In this document: one piece after another, positions 17,254 through 27,049 of the stretch
How positions within the stretch are numbered: the stretch's first letter is position 1
Layout: every line of letters begins with the position of its first letter
Source: Roseibium sp. MMSF_3544
GTDB lineage: Bacteria; Pseudomonadota; Alphaproteobacteria; Rhizobiales; Stappiaceae
Direction: 5' to 3'
Assembly (NCBI RefSeq): GCF_030732845.1
Contig: NZ_JASHKA010000001.1
Coordinates: forward strand, 248,001 to 312,000
Length of the DNA stretch: 64,000 nucleotides
Notes under the pieces: generated by a model
What the model was told of the DNA's origin: nothing
Database searches by the model: none
The model's input: only the letters and a program-made list of their open reading frames with translations
Program-made: the position numbers and the translations under genes

Positions 17254-19038
17254 TCATTTGTAGTTATACATGGCCTTTTCCGAGAACCATCTGCCCTGGC
17301 GTGTCTCCCGCGTGGAGCTTTGACTGTCCGCCTCGGCGAAAATTCTGTTTGCCTCTTTCGGACGGCCTGAGTGCAGCAGCGACCAGGCTCGCATAAGCTT
17401 GGTGCGCCGGGCTTCCGATGAGGTCGATGAATTTCCGAGAAGCGCGAGCGTTTCCTCGTAATTTCCCTGGTCGAACTGCCTTTTTGCAGCCTTGGGAACC
17501 GGAGAGCTGGCGCGGGTGCTGCTTTTGCGTTTCGGAACGCTTCTTGATGCTGACACCTTGTGGATGTGCCGCATCGTTTCAAGATCGGGAAACTTCTTCG
17601 ACCATTTGGCAATGAGCTGGTTCTGTTTCCCGCGCTGTTTTTGCCTCTGTGCAATCACGACCAGGCCGAGGACGGCGGATTCGTTGGGTTGATACTCCAT
17701 CGACTTCTCGAACCAGATCGTTGCTTCCCTTATTTCCTCCATTTCTAGGAAGTGCCATCCCAACACCTGGGCCGCATTTGCTGATTGTGCGTCCTCAATG
17801 GCGTTGACGAAGCGGGAAAGGCGCTTGAATTCGATGGGGACGCCGAGTTCGTCGAGAAGCTGAAGTGAGACGACTTCAAGATAGGCTTTTAGGATGAGCG
17901 GATCCTTGCGCCGGTGCTTGTAGGCGAAGTCTTCTGCGTCCTGAAGGTTCCCGTCTTCCTTCTTGGCGACGACTATTCCTTCAATCGCTTTCGCCGAGGG
18001 ACGCACTTTCATCGCCATCCGGAACCAGTTTTCAGCGGTCTTGTATTCCTGGCGGACGTAGTAGTACCAGCCCAGGAGCTCGGCATCGTCGGGATTCTGG
18101 GTCGCCTGAACAGAACGGATCATCGCCGTCAGGTCCTCGTTCTTGACAAGGATCATTTCGTCAGAGGCACCCTTGCCGATTTCACCCCGCAGAATGTCGA
18201 GATAGATGTCATCGAACTCGGACCGGCCGTCCAGGCGCGTCCTGCCAAGGGAAATCAGCTGTTCCGTTGCCTGCCGCGGCAGCAGCGCGGCGGCCTTTTG
18301 AACCGTTGCGACACGCTCCTGTTCATTCCCGCAGCTGGACAGGATGTATTGATACGCCTGCAGCGCCTTGGCGTCGTTTCCGGACCTCAGCAATGCCTCG
18401 GCCACTCTCCAGATCATGTCGATCTCGGTGCAGACCAGGAGATCCGGGTTTTCAGACGCAATTTTGATGACCTCGCGGTGGTTTTCCACGTTGGAAGCCC
18501 TGACGATCGCCCGGCGCGCTTCCGCATGGTAGATCTGGCGCTTGAGTTCACTTGACGGTGCGTAGCCCGGGTTCACCTTGATGTATTCGCGGATCTTGAC
18601 GTAGAGCTCTTGCGTCTTGTCGGCGTTGAACAACTCCCAGAGAGGCTGCTCGTCGACAACGGTCCGGTTCGCGTCAAAAATGTCTTCGGGGGGCTCCCAG
18701 TTCGGATGCAGGCTCTTCAGCCGGTTGATTTCCGCTGAAACCCGACCGATCTCGCCGTTGCTGGCATAGTACCGCAAAGCTGTTTCATCGACCTGAGCCG
18801 GTGAACCGGTCGCCGTGCCGCCTGTTGCCTGGCCAAGCGGATCGGCGCTGTCGCCCAGCGAGAACGGTGACACGCTGGCATTTTGCAGCGGAGACTGGCT
18901 CTCTTCCTGACGCTGAAGAGCAAAGGGTTGTGAACCCTGCTGGAGTGTGACCGTTTCCCAGGGGGCGGTCTGAGCTGCGGCGCTGCCGACTGCAATTGCC
19001 GTGGCGAGCGTCGCGATTACCATTCTAGAGACAAGCAT
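17254..19038 (-). CDS. Periplasmic TPR-rich protein of the cellulose operon
   Basis: A 594-residue protein with a signal peptide (cleavage near AAAQ, residues 20-23) and repeated TPR-like helix pairs (for example AELLGWYYYVRQEYKTAENW as read in pieces, and AAQVLGWHFLEMEEIREATIWF). The C-terminus is basic and has no beta-barrel pattern. It is the last gene of the bcs operon, overlapping bcsZ by 22 bases, with GAGAGGT before its ATG. By position it could replace the TPR half of BcsC, scaffolding secretion in the periplasm; no homologue is recognised with certainty. Confidence 0.72.
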   Translation of the reverse strand: MLVSRMVIATLATAIAVGSAAAQTAPWETVTLQQGSQPFALQRQEESQSPLQNASVSPFSLGDSADPLGQATGGTATGSPAQVDETALRYYASNGEIGRVSAEINRLKSLHPNWEPPEDIFDANRTVVDEQPLWELFNADKTQELYVKIREYIKVNPGYAPSSELKRQIYHAEARRAIVRASNVENHREVIKIASENPDLLVCTEIDMIWRVAEALLRSGNDAKALQAYQYILSSCGNEQERVATVQKAAALLPRQATEQLISLGRTRLDGRSEFDDIYLDILRGEIGKGASDEMILVKNEDLTAMIRSVQATQNPDDAELLGWYYYVRQEYKTAENWFRMAMKVRPSAKAIEGIVVAKKEDGNLQDAEDFAYKHRRKDPLILKAYLEVVSLQLLDELGVPIEFKRLSRFVNAIEDAQSANAAQVLGWHFLEMEEIREATIWFEKSMEYQPNESAVLGLVVIAQRQKQRGKQNQLIAKWSKKFPDLETMRHIHKVSASRSVPKRKSSTRASSPVPKAAKRQFDQGNYEETLALLGNSSTSSEARRTKLMRAWSLLHSGRPKEANRIFAEADSQSSTRETRQGRWFSEKAMYNYK

Positions 19039-20114
19039 TGCGGATACCTCTCAGCTAGCGCGATTACGGTAAAAATCTGTAGAGTCGTCGAATAGTAGTG
19101 ATCACCACCCACTTGAAGGAGCGGTGTCGGAAAGGGTTCCGATTTGTCTATGCATCGTGTCAGGGCGGTGATTGCCTGAAATCCCTTGCCGCCCATCACG
19201 CTGGTCATGTCGCCGGTAACGACTTGAACGACCGAAGGACTGGCACCTGCAGCAAATCCGCGCAAAGTGGCGAAGTCGGCTGCCTTTTTTTCACGGAAGG
19301 CATTTTCCGACATCGCCAGGTAGAGCGGTATCCGGATCGAGTTGTAACCGAACTCAGGCGCAAACTTCGCGGAAGGCTCAAGTTTGATGCCCGCGATATC
19401 GACCCAGTCGGGCGGCAGGTAGGAAGGTGCGCGCTGGGAGAGGTCCAGCACGTCTTCCCCGATGACGGCGATTTCGCTCCAATTGGCGGATCTGTCGAAA
19501 CGGGCGATGCTTTCCAGTGCCGGAAACACCCAGTAAGAGGGGTTCAGCGTCACAACCTTGCCCTCGTCCGCGAGAAATCCCTCCGCTCCGGGCAACAGAA
19601 CGGGCCCAAGGCTGGTGTCGTGCACCAGCTTTGCGGCGATGTCTGTCAGAACGTGCTGCGCCGATCCCAGATTTTCCCGGTCGCCCCAACTTTTGTAAGC
19701 TTCCAGGAGCGCCCATGCGATTAGGAGGTCTCCGTCCGTTGCGTTGTTGGTGTCCGCAACATTCGGGCCTTTCGCCGTGTGTTCCACTTTCCAGGCAAAC
19801 AGCCGGTCCTTGCGGACCTGAAGGGTTTCGAAGGTGTAATCGCGGATCAGGCGGAAGGTGTCTCTGTCCTGCACCGCGACAGCCAGTATCATTCCGTACC
19901 CCTGGCTTTCGCTGTGGCTGATGCCCTTGTTGGCGTCGTCGATGACGGCGCCCTCTTGGGTTACGAAACGGTCCTTGTAATCCCGCCACGCGGACTTCAG
20001 CCACAGCTCGACCGCGTCGTTCGCTCTGGCACCGTGGCCGAAGACCGTTTCGGCGGATAAGCCAGGGGTCGACAGGACCAGGCAGAGAGTTGCTGAAACA
20101 ATGGTTTTCAACAT
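19017..20114 (-). CDS. bcsZ: Glycosyl hydrolase family 8 endoglucanase of the cellulose operon
   Basis: A 365-residue GH8 enzyme with a signal peptide (about 1-22, ending GLSA). The catalytic acid Glu is in SHSESQGYGM (about residue 66) and the Asp of ATDGDLLIAWAL marks the second active-site block. BcsZ/CelC trims nascent beta-1,4-glucan in the periplasm. It starts one base after the bcsB stop (TAA-A-ATG), so the two are tightly coupled. The longer open frame to 20273 lies inside bcsB and is not used. Confidence 0.92.
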   Translation of the reverse strand: MLKTIVSATLCLVLSTPGLSAETVFGHGARANDAVELWLKSAWRDYKDRFVTQEGAVIDDANKGISHSESQGYGMILAVAVQDRDTFRLIRDYTFETLQVRKDRLFAWKVEHTAKGPNVADTNNATDGDLLIAWALLEAYKSWGDRENLGSAQHVLTDIAAKLVHDTSLGPVLLPGAEGFLADEGKVVTLNPSYWVFPALESIARFDRSANWSEIAVIGEDVLDLSQRAPSYLPPDWVDIAGIKLEPSAKFAPEFGYNSIRIPLYLAMSENAFREKKAADFATLRGFAAGASPSVVQVVTGDMTSVMGGKGFQAITALTRCIDKSEPFPTPLLQVGGDHYYSTTLQIFTVIALAERYPQCLSLEW

Positions 20115-20115
20115 T

Positions 20116-22398
20116 TTACCTGCCTGAGTTTCTGAGCGTGAGAAAGTATGTGAAGGCAAGCAGCAGGCAGAAGGCGCCCATGAACAGAACAAAGGCGAGC
20201 ATGTTGTGCGAAACCACACCTGCCACCACCAGTCTGCTGTTGTGCCACTCCGAGGGATTTGCAACCGAGGCAAAGTAGTTGGCTTCCTGACGCTGAGTGG
20301 CAGTCAATTCACCCGACTGGGCGTTGTAAAGGGCGGTGTCACCCTTCAGCCAGGTGAACCGGCCTTCCTGCAGCATCGAATCCACGCCTGACTTGATATC
20401 GTCGCTGGTCAGGCCGGTGACGACCGTCCATGCGTCCTGCTTCACAGGGGCTCCCAGAAACGCGATCCAGCGTTCCCTGGCCGATAGCTGCGTTGTTCGC
20501 TGCGTTACGATGATATCGTTTTTCGCCAGTTTGAAGTCTTCGCCGGAAGCGTTGGTAGGACTGAGCTTGAACCCCATCCCACGCCAGGCAGAAGCCAGGT
20601 AGCGGCGCATGTCGAGCCAAAGACCCTCGTCATTCTCATCGATGTGGTTGAGTTTGAGAAAGCCTGCGATACCGCTGCCGCCGGATTGGCTGTCGGCATC
20701 ATGGGTACCGGCATAGGCAGCTCTTGCGACACCGGTCAGACGGTTGGTCGGTGCTACGACCAGACCCGGACGATTTCCCAAAGGTGTGTTGGAAACCACA
20801 AGGGACACCGGCCGAACCTGCTGATTGATCGCCGAAGCAGCTATGACGATCTGCGAGGCAGCTTCCAGAGACTTCGGATCTCCTGCAGGCACCATGACGA
20901 AGGTCGGGCGACCTTCGAGGTTGCCTTGCGGCACGACATCCTTGACGGCGACGCTCGGCGTCACGCGCATCCTTGCAAACGTATCGAATTGAATGCTCGA
21001 AGAGTTTGCATTCAGCAAAAGACGATCAGAAGACACGGCTTCTGCCACGTTGCAGACTTCATCGTCTTGCGTAAGCGAGGAAACTTCCAGCCGAAGTTCG
21101 TTGTAGCCCGGAGAAAACCCGCCCAGCGGAATGTTCAGCGGATTGCGGGCGGAGATGCCCTTGCGTGTCAGGTCAGCTGAGGCGAGCGCGGCACCGTTCG
21201 CAAAAACCTGAAGCGAATTCGAACTGTTCAATTCTGCCAGGGAATCGATATTGAGGCTGAGCGTTGCCTTGCCATAGTCGCCGACGAAGAAGTCGTCCGG
21301 CAGGTTGATGGCGAAATCCTGCTGCAGGAGGCGGCCGTCAAACCGCTGGCTGCTGACGCCCAGGTCGGCCAACGAAACCGGCTTGTTCGTGTCGATCTTG
21401 TAACCGAACTTGTTGTCAAAGGCTTTGATGCCTTCCTTTGTCCCGGTTACGGGCATCTGGGCGATCCTGGTCTGGAACGCCTCGATGGTTTTGTCGAGCG
21501 CAAGGCGGTTTTCCGCGGAGATGATCAGCGAGATACGACCTGTCGCAGGGTGGCGAATAAGGACGAGGCCCGGGATTTCGCTACGCGCGTTGTCGATATC
21601 AAATCCTGCCTGCACCAGGTCCGCCCTTGTGCCGACGATGATGTCGATACCGGCGCCGGCACCCGGCTGGTTTCTGATCTTGACGACCGGGTTCTGATAT
21701 TTGCCGAACACTGCGACAGCCTGGGCAACCGTCAGGGCGCGATCCAGGTTCCCGACGCTTGCGCCACCAGGTTGCACGATCTGGAACTGTGCGGCGCCGG
21801 TGTCGTCGTTCGGGATGGCTCTCAGGATGTCCAGATTGGATGTCACCTGGGGAACCGTCCTGCTGCCCGGGTCAAAGACAAACCCGGTGTTCGAAGGGTT
21901 GAGGGCTGTCCAAAGTTCGTAGGTTGCCGGTATGGAGCAGTCGACGCGGTGCCGGTGATTGGCAACGAACCGGACCTCGTTGAAACCTTCGGAAATCAGG
22001 CCGGGTCGGAGGTTGAAACTGCGCAGCGTGTTCTGTTCGCCGGCCTTGATTTCGATCTCGCCGACAAACTGATTGTTCACAAGAACGCGCAGGCTGGAAC
22101 GCTCGGGTGCGGCAGATACGGCCGTAAGGTAATCAACCTGAAGCGTCCGGTATTGCAGCGCCTCGTCGCGCGGTGCGTAAAGCGGCAGTCTGACTTCAGC
22201 GACTTCGCCTTCGAGTCGCAACTGGTCGACGGTAGCGGTCAACCGACGGATTGCGTTTCGAGACTTCGTTTCCGGTTCGATGATCGACAAATCGAGGTTT
22301 TGTGCAGTCACTGTAGCGGGATAGGTCAGGATCGCGGCTGACAGCAGACTGGCTTTCAGGCAAGCGAGACCCGTCGTCAAAATTCTTCTCTTAGTCAT
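20116..22398 (-). CDS. bcsB: Cellulose synthase periplasmic subunit BcsB
   Basis: A 760-residue protein with a signal peptide, alternating carbohydrate-binding and flavodoxin-like beta-rich domains, and a C-terminal transmembrane helix (MLAFVLFMGAFCLLLAF region) that docks on BcsA. It carries the glucan across the periplasm. Two starts are possible. An ATG at 22410 overlaps the bcsA stop (ATGA) without a ribosome site; the ATG at 22398 has GAGG 6 bases upstream and was chosen. Length is usual for alphaproteobacterial BcsB. Confidence 0.93.
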   Translation of the reverse strand: MTKRRILTTGLACLKASLLSAAILTYPATVTAQNLDLSIIEPETKSRNAIRRLTATVDQLRLEGEVAEVRLPLYAPRDEALQYRTLQVDYLTAVSAAPERSSLRVLVNNQFVGEIEIKAGEQNTLRSFNLRPGLISEGFNEVRFVANHRHRVDCSIPATYELWTALNPSNTGFVFDPGSRTVPQVTSNLDILRAIPNDDTGAAQFQIVQPGGASVGNLDRALTVAQAVAVFGKYQNPVVKIRNQPGAGAGIDIIVGTRADLVQAGFDIDNARSEIPGLVLIRHPATGRISLIISAENRLALDKTIEAFQTRIAQMPVTGTKEGIKAFDNKFGYKIDTNKPVSLADLGVSSQRFDGRLLQQDFAINLPDDFFVGDYGKATLSLNIDSLAELNSSNSLQVFANGAALASADLTRKGISARNPLNIPLGGFSPGYNELRLEVSSLTQDDEVCNVAEAVSSDRLLLNANSSSIQFDTFARMRVTPSVAVKDVVPQGNLEGRPTFVMVPAGDPKSLEAASQIVIAASAINQQVRPVSLVVSNTPLGNRPGLVVAPTNRLTGVARAAYAGTHDADSQSGGSGIAGFLKLNHIDENDEGLWLDMRRYLASAWRGMGFKLSPTNASGEDFKLAKNDIIVTQRTTQLSARERWIAFLGAPVKQDAWTVVTGLTSDDIKSGVDSMLQEGRFTWLKGDTALYNAQSGELTATQRQEANYFASVANPSEWHNSRLVVAGVVSHNMLAFVLFMGAFCLLLAFTYFLTLRNSGR

Positions 22399-22406
22399 GA
22401 CAATCC

Positions 22407-24653
22407 TCATTCGGCAGGCGTTAGAACGGATTGCGGGAGATGCTGCTCGGTCTCGGCGGGCTTGCGCCTCATTCCAGACCTGAGCAGGGTCAGGAAGGCC
22501 ACGATCGGGATCCTGAGTCCGTATAGGACTGCCCAGCGGAGAATGCGCGCCGTTCCTCCGAAGACCGAAGAGCCCGCCAGTTTACGGTTGTGCAAAGCAC
22601 GCGGGATGGTGAGATCGGAAAAGACCAGCTCTGACGATGCGGTCGCGCAATTCGCGACGCTGTCCGTGTATCCCGCGCCCAGGAGGAGGCCGGAGTTTCC
22701 TGCGCGCTGCGAGGCGATGCGGACCTTGATGCTCTGCTTTTCAGCCTGTGCTCCGTCGCCGTTGGCGTCGTGGAAAAACGATCCCTTCGAAGCAAAGCTC
22801 AGCTCGCCGCTTTCTCCGAGAATGTTTCCGCTTGCTGGAGGCTGTTCGAGTTGCATCAAAACGCCGTTGGTGTTGGCTTCTCGCAGCGTGACCGGGATCA
22901 TTTCGTCCCGAAGCTGAAGCGTGGCATTCCGCTGGATCCTGACCCGCGGTGCCGTCCTGACTTCCTTTCGTTCCAGAACCGTGCCGAGTGCGGCGCCGGC
23001 AATCAGGAGGTTGAACACCTGCCAGACGCCGACCACCGTCAGCAGTGCAGCCTGACCTGGATCGTTCTCGATGCGCCAGAACAAGACGCCGGTGGTGAAC
23101 ACCATAACCGCAAAGAGCACGATATAGGGCCAAGCCAGGACCGAGAGCTGTTCCTTTTCAAGCGTTTCGCCCTTGTTCGTGACGTTGAATTTGGGTGCAC
23201 GCGGGTTCATGAGAACCGAAATGATTGCCGGGAACAGGAAGATGGACTGCACGTACTCATACAGTTCCGAAATCCATGGCCATCTCAGTTTGCCGTAGAT
23301 GCCGGCCTGGATGGTTATTACGGCAAAGATGTAGGTCACCGTATAGGCCAGGAACTCCTGCGGGGAGGCGATATAGATCTTCATGCTGAACAGGATGAAG
23401 AGCATGGGCGCCAGCAGGAAGACCAGCCGGGGGAAGGGAAACAGCCAGAACAGGGCGCTCGACAGATAGGCGACGCGTTGCATGAAGTTCAGGCCGGATT
23501 TGAAAAGCGGGCTCTTGAGAAGCAGAATCTGCAGCATGCCCCGGCACCAGCGGGAACGCTGGCCGATAAACGATGCGATTGTTTCTGGCTGGAGGCCGGC
23601 AATCATCGGCCGATCGACATAGGCGCTCTTCCAACCGCGGGAATGCAGTTCCAGCGCTGTTTCACAGTCCTCGGTGATGGACACTCCGGAGAAGCCGCCC
23701 ACCTCGTTAAGGGCCGTACGGCGCAGCACCGCACCAGAGCCGCAGAAGAACGTGGCATCCCATTTGTCCAGGCCCTTTTGGATCATGCCGTAGAACATGT
23801 CGTTTTCCGACGGCATGACATCAAACGTGCGCAGATTGCGCTCAACCGGATCCGGATTGAGGAAAAAGTGCGGTGTCTGGACGAGGAACAGTTTGGGTTC
23901 GCTGAAATAGGCAACTGTTTCGCGCAGAAACTCGCGCGCAGGCGCATGGTCCGCGTCGAACACCACGACCAGATCACCTTCCGAGTGCGCCAGGCCGTAG
24001 TTCAGATTTCCAGCCTTTGCATGTTCGTTGCGCGGACGCGCCAAATACGTGGCGCCCAGGTCCTTGCAGATCCGTTTCATCTCTGCGCCCCGCTCATGGG
24101 CCTCGCGGGCCGCGGCGGGATCCGGAGCGTTCAGCTTCTGATCAGTGGCACCGTCGTCGAGGAGGAACACGCGGAACTTGTCCTTGGGATAGTCCATGTT
24201 CAGAGCAGCTGCGATGGTGCAGGCAACCAGTGACGGATCCTCGTTGTAGCTGGGAATGAAAACATCAACCGTCGGTGCATCTTCGTCACTGCGCTGGACC
24301 CTGCGGGGCCGCTCGTATCGGTCAGAGACAATGAGCGCGGACAGGAAGAACATGAGGATGCAAAAGAGTTCCGCGATCAGCAGCAAGACGCCCGGTACAA
24401 AGTCATAAAGGCTCTCGATCGGGGGGACCGTTTGCGTGACGCGCCAGTAGACGTAGCGCCCGACCAGAATGCCGCCCAGGGACAGAAAGGTGACGCGCCC
24501 AAGCGTGCCCGGGACGACTTTTGCCAGCTGCATGGCAATCAGGACGAAAATTCCCAGAAACAGCTGCACTTCGACAGAAAGTGGAAGTGTTATGATGAAA
24601 AACATTATTGCGGTTGCGAGAATCGCGAGCAAATAAGATGCATATCTTAGCAT
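22407..24653 (-). CDS. bcsA: Cellulose synthase catalytic subunit
   Basis: A 748-residue inner-membrane GT2 enzyme polymerising UDP-glucose to beta-1,4-glucan. The D,D,D,QxxRW set is complete: FIPSYNED, LDDG, FDADH, ITEDCE and QRSRWCRG. Four N-terminal and several later membrane helices are followed by a C-terminal PilZ domain with the arginine motif VRTAPRVRI. The second PilZ motif reads EANTNG instead of D-x-S-x-x-G, so it is degenerate. AGGAGC precedes the ATG. It follows the LuxR-type gene by 26 bases. Confidence 0.95.
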   Translation of the reverse strand: MLRYASYLLAILATAIMFFIITLPLSVEVQLFLGIFVLIAMQLAKVVPGTLGRVTFLSLGGILVGRYVYWRVTQTVPPIESLYDFVPGVLLLIAELFCILMFFLSALIVSDRYERPRRVQRSDEDAPTVDVFIPSYNEDPSLVACTIAAALNMDYPKDKFRVFLLDDGATDQKLNAPDPAAAREAHERGAEMKRICKDLGATYLARPRNEHAKAGNLNYGLAHSEGDLVVVFDADHAPAREFLRETVAYFSEPKLFLVQTPHFFLNPDPVERNLRTFDVMPSENDMFYGMIQKGLDKWDATFFCGSGAVLRRTALNEVGGFSGVSITEDCETALELHSRGWKSAYVDRPMIAGLQPETIASFIGQRSRWCRGMLQILLLKSPLFKSGLNFMQRVAYLSSALFWLFPFPRLVFLLAPMLFILFSMKIYIASPQEFLAYTVTYIFAVITIQAGIYGKLRWPWISELYEYVQSIFLFPAIISVLMNPRAPKFNVTNKGETLEKEQLSVLAWPYIVLFAVMVFTTGVLFWRIENDPGQAALLTVVGVWQVFNLLIAGAALGTVLERKEVRTAPRVRIQRNATLQLRDEMIPVTLREANTNGVLMQLEQPPASGNILGESGELSFASKGSFFHDANGDGAQAEKQSIKVRIASQRAGNSGLLLGAGYTDSVANCATASSELVFSDLTIPRALHNRKLAGSSVFGGTARILRWAVLYGLRIPIVAFLTLLRSGMRRKPAETEQHLPQSVLTPAE

Positions 24654-24679
24654 TGTCTAAGCTCCTGAATTCGAATTTC

Positions 24680-25828
24680 TTATTTGTATTGATCCGGGGA
24701 TATCGAAAGCGCTCCCCGGATTAAGTTGACGAGCTCGATTTGCGAGCTGACGCTCAATCTTTGTTGAGCCATTGCAATGTGGTTTCGTGCAGTGTTGTAG
24801 CGAATGCCGATTTCTTCCGCGGCTTGTCTGAGCGTCTTTCCGGACAGAATCTGCTGGATGACCCGTGCCTGCTGGAGGGTCACGCCTGTCGCGGACCTGA
24901 TCAGATTGGGATCCGTGTCCGTCGACAGTTCGGAGGACACGATCAGGATCTTTTTGCGGAAGTAGCTGCGAATAGGGTCGCTTGTTACGGTCTCGTCGCC
25001 GAGCTCGGGAACGGTCTCGACATAGTACTGAACGCCGCTTGCAAGTTTGTGCACGCCGATCTGTTCCGAGACGATCCCGTTGTCGGCTGTGGTCTTCTCG
25101 ACCTGTCCAGGCATCGTTTGCGGATGGACCAGCGAGGCCGCTTCATCCGGAAGGGCCAGCCGGCCATTGTGCAAGTGAACTTCGCCAGGCTTGTTGAGCA
25201 GCCGGTCAGCTGCCGTGTTGCGCGCCAGGAGGCAGTTTCTTCCGAATACAACCAGCGCCGGATATTTGATGAACTTGATCCAGTAGCTTGCGCTCTTCAG
25301 GGCGCTCTTTTCTGGTCCGTAAAGCAGATCGGAGGCATACGCACTGAAACCTCCGAAAATGTCTTCCAGATAAGCAATGACACCTTGAAAGAGAGATTCA
25401 GAAAAGCCGCAAGGCACATGTGCCGTCAAATAGAGGCGTAATCCCTTGCCGAGATCCACCGTCATCGCCGCAGCTCGATCCGTCTCAAGAACCTTTTTTA
25501 CCGAAGCTTCGGGGTCTGAGTGATTTTTGCAATGCAAAACGTGCGGAGCGTAGTAGACCGGAATACAGGCATCCCGGTCGAATTCCAGAAGCGTTGGAAC
25601 CTGTTGATTTAAAAGCGGTTCTGCGTTCCATACGCGTCCGCCTTCATCAAAAGTGTGACAGGCTTCAATTTCGCCGTTTTCGGTGTCGACGACAAAAACG
25701 CTGAAAACAAGGTACTCGAACCGATGCGCCAGGACATAGGGAAAGTCCGGTGCTCTGGTTTTTCTGTTGTCGCGAAAGTTCCGTTCCAAATTGGAACTTT
25801 CGTCGAAGACTCCAACGCCCAAATACAT
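24680..25828 (-). CDS. LuxR-type helix-turn-helix regulator leading the cellulose operon
   Basis: A 382-residue protein. The C-terminus (about 320-378) is a LuxR/GerE-like helix-turn-helix (LRQAAEEIGIRYNTARNHIA). The first 300 residues may hold a PAS-like sensor (VVFGRNCLLARNTAADRLL) but match no domain I recognise firmly. Architecture resembles the long LuxR regulators common in rhizobia. It is 26 bases upstream of bcsA on the same strand, so it is either the first gene of the operon or its local regulator. GGGGGT precedes the chosen ATG; a TTG lies seven codons earlier. Confidence 0.75.
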   Translation of the reverse strand: MYLGVGVFDESSNLERNFRDNRKTRAPDFPYVLAHRFEYLVFSVFVVDTENGEIEACHTFDEGGRVWNAEPLLNQQVPTLLEFDRDACIPVYYAPHVLHCKNHSDPEASVKKVLETDRAAAMTVDLGKGLRLYLTAHVPCGFSESLFQGVIAYLEDIFGGFSAYASDLLYGPEKSALKSASYWIKFIKYPALVVFGRNCLLARNTAADRLLNKPGEVHLHNGRLALPDEAASLVHPQTMPGQVEKTTADNGIVSEQIGVHKLASGVQYYVETVPELGDETVTSDPIRSYFRKKILIVSSELSTDTDPNLIRSATGVTLQQARVIQQILSGKTLRQAAEEIGIRYNTARNHIAMAQQRLSVSSQIELVNLIRGALSISPDQYK

Positions 25829-26386
25829 TGACAGACCCCCAGTCAACAATTGTCATGGCCAGCACAAGCCGTTTGCCGAAGACTTTCTTCGGCATTCTTT
25901 TTTGTTTCGCTCCCGGATGTTCTTTTGTGGTTTTCGAAATAAGCTTTTTAATAATTTGTTAAGCGTTCTATATCTCAGAAGACAATAGATTACTCTAGTG
26001 CAGATGCACCAATTTTAGCCTTTGCGTAAGTATGGTTTATTTGCGGAAAAACGGTCGTCTCACGCGATCAAAAGCTGCGATTTCCTAGTGAAACAGCGCA
26101 TTCACCAATTGAAATGAGTGTGCAGCCGGCGACTGCGAAAAGTACATATCTGCCGTTAAGTCAGTTTGATCATATTAACTGAATAAATAGTAATATAAAC
26201 TGAACTAATATTTCGAATTAAGATTTTCGCGAGCTTCTCTAGGAAAATATATTTCGTGCTGGCGTTTTATCTTTGTTCAAGTAAAGAATTTGACTGCATT
26301 CAACTCTGCCTGAAAAACAGGCAGAGTTGAGTAAAAATAGTACAACCCGTATCAAACGTATAAGTTTAGTTGGTGGTGTGTCGATC
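25829..26386. other. AT-rich intergenic region between the cellulose operon and eda
   Basis: Nearly 560 bases, clearly richer in A and T than the flanking genes. It must hold the promoter of the LuxR-type gene and the end of the edd-eda transcript. Apart from the hairpin at 26301-26329 I find no gene, RNA or repeat. Confidence 0.5.
26301..26329. terminator. Perfect 12-bp hairpin downstream of eda
   Basis: CAACTCTGCCTG pairs perfectly with CAGGCAGAGTTG around five A. It lies 58 bases beyond the eda stop. No T run follows on the minus strand, so it is either a terminator of unusual form, a 3'-end stabiliser, or part of a small RNA. Confidence 0.5.
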
Positions 26387-27025
26387 TCAATCGCGCAGTT
26401 GTGAAGCCGCGCGTGCCCGTTCTTCGATGCCGGACCAGTCCTCATTGGCAATCGCCTTGGGGTCCGCAATCCACGATCCGCCGACACAAAGCACGCTTGA
26501 CAAGGCCAGATAGTCCGGCGCTTTGTCCAGACTGATGCCGCCTGTCGGGCAGAACTTGGCTGCGGCCAGGGGCGAGGAGAGAGATTTCAGGTACGCTGCG
26601 CCACCGGCCTGCTCTGCAGGAAAGAACTTGAGACGCTCGTATCCGCGTTCCAGCAGAAACATGACTTCCGAGGCCGTTGCGGCACCGGGAAGAAGCGGCA
26701 CTGCATGTTCGTCGGCAGCATCCAGCAACGACCTGGTTGCACCAGGCGAGACGACAAAACGCGCCCCGGCGGAAACCGCCGCATCGAACTGACCGCCGTT
26801 CAGAACCGTGCCAGCGCCGGCAATAGCGCCTTCCACGTGCTCGTTGACGGCGTCAATCGCTTCCAGTGCATGCGGCGTGCGCAACGTGATCTCGATAGCC
26901 GGCAGACCGCCGCGCACCAGTGCCTCGGCCATGGGAACCGCCTTTTTCGGATCTTCCACGATCAGAACCGGAATAACCGGTGCGGCGCACATGATCTGTT
27001 CTATTTTTTCAATATTCTGGGCCAC
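26387..27025 (-). CDS. eda: 2-dehydro-3-deoxy-phosphogluconate aldolase
   Basis: A 212-residue KDPG aldolase cleaving KDPG to pyruvate and glyceraldehyde-3-P. The Schiff-base Lys133 (RLKFFPAE) and general base Glu45 (AIEITLRT) are present. Full length. It follows edd by 24 bases, the normal edd-eda operon, and completes the Entner-Doudoroff pathway with zwf and edd in this block. Confidence 0.95.
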   Translation of the reverse strand: MAQNIEKIEQIMCAAPVIPVLIVEDPKKAVPMAEALVRGGLPAIEITLRTPHALEAIDAVNEHVEGAIAGAGTVLNGGQFDAAVSAGARFVVSPGATRSLLDAADEHAVPLLPGAATASEVMFLLERGYERLKFFPAEQAGGAAYLKSLSSPLAAAKFCPTGGISLDKAPDYLALSSVLCVGGSWIADPKAIANEDWSGIEERARAASQLRD

Positions 27026-27049
27026 TGCCTTCTCCGATCTTTTCGTGCT

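Noticed and set aside
22770-24233. A 487-codon plus-strand open frame across bcsA
   Set aside because: It is fully antisense to a certain GH/GT gene with all catalytic motifs, and its own translation has no recognisable domain; long antisense frames are common at this GC content.
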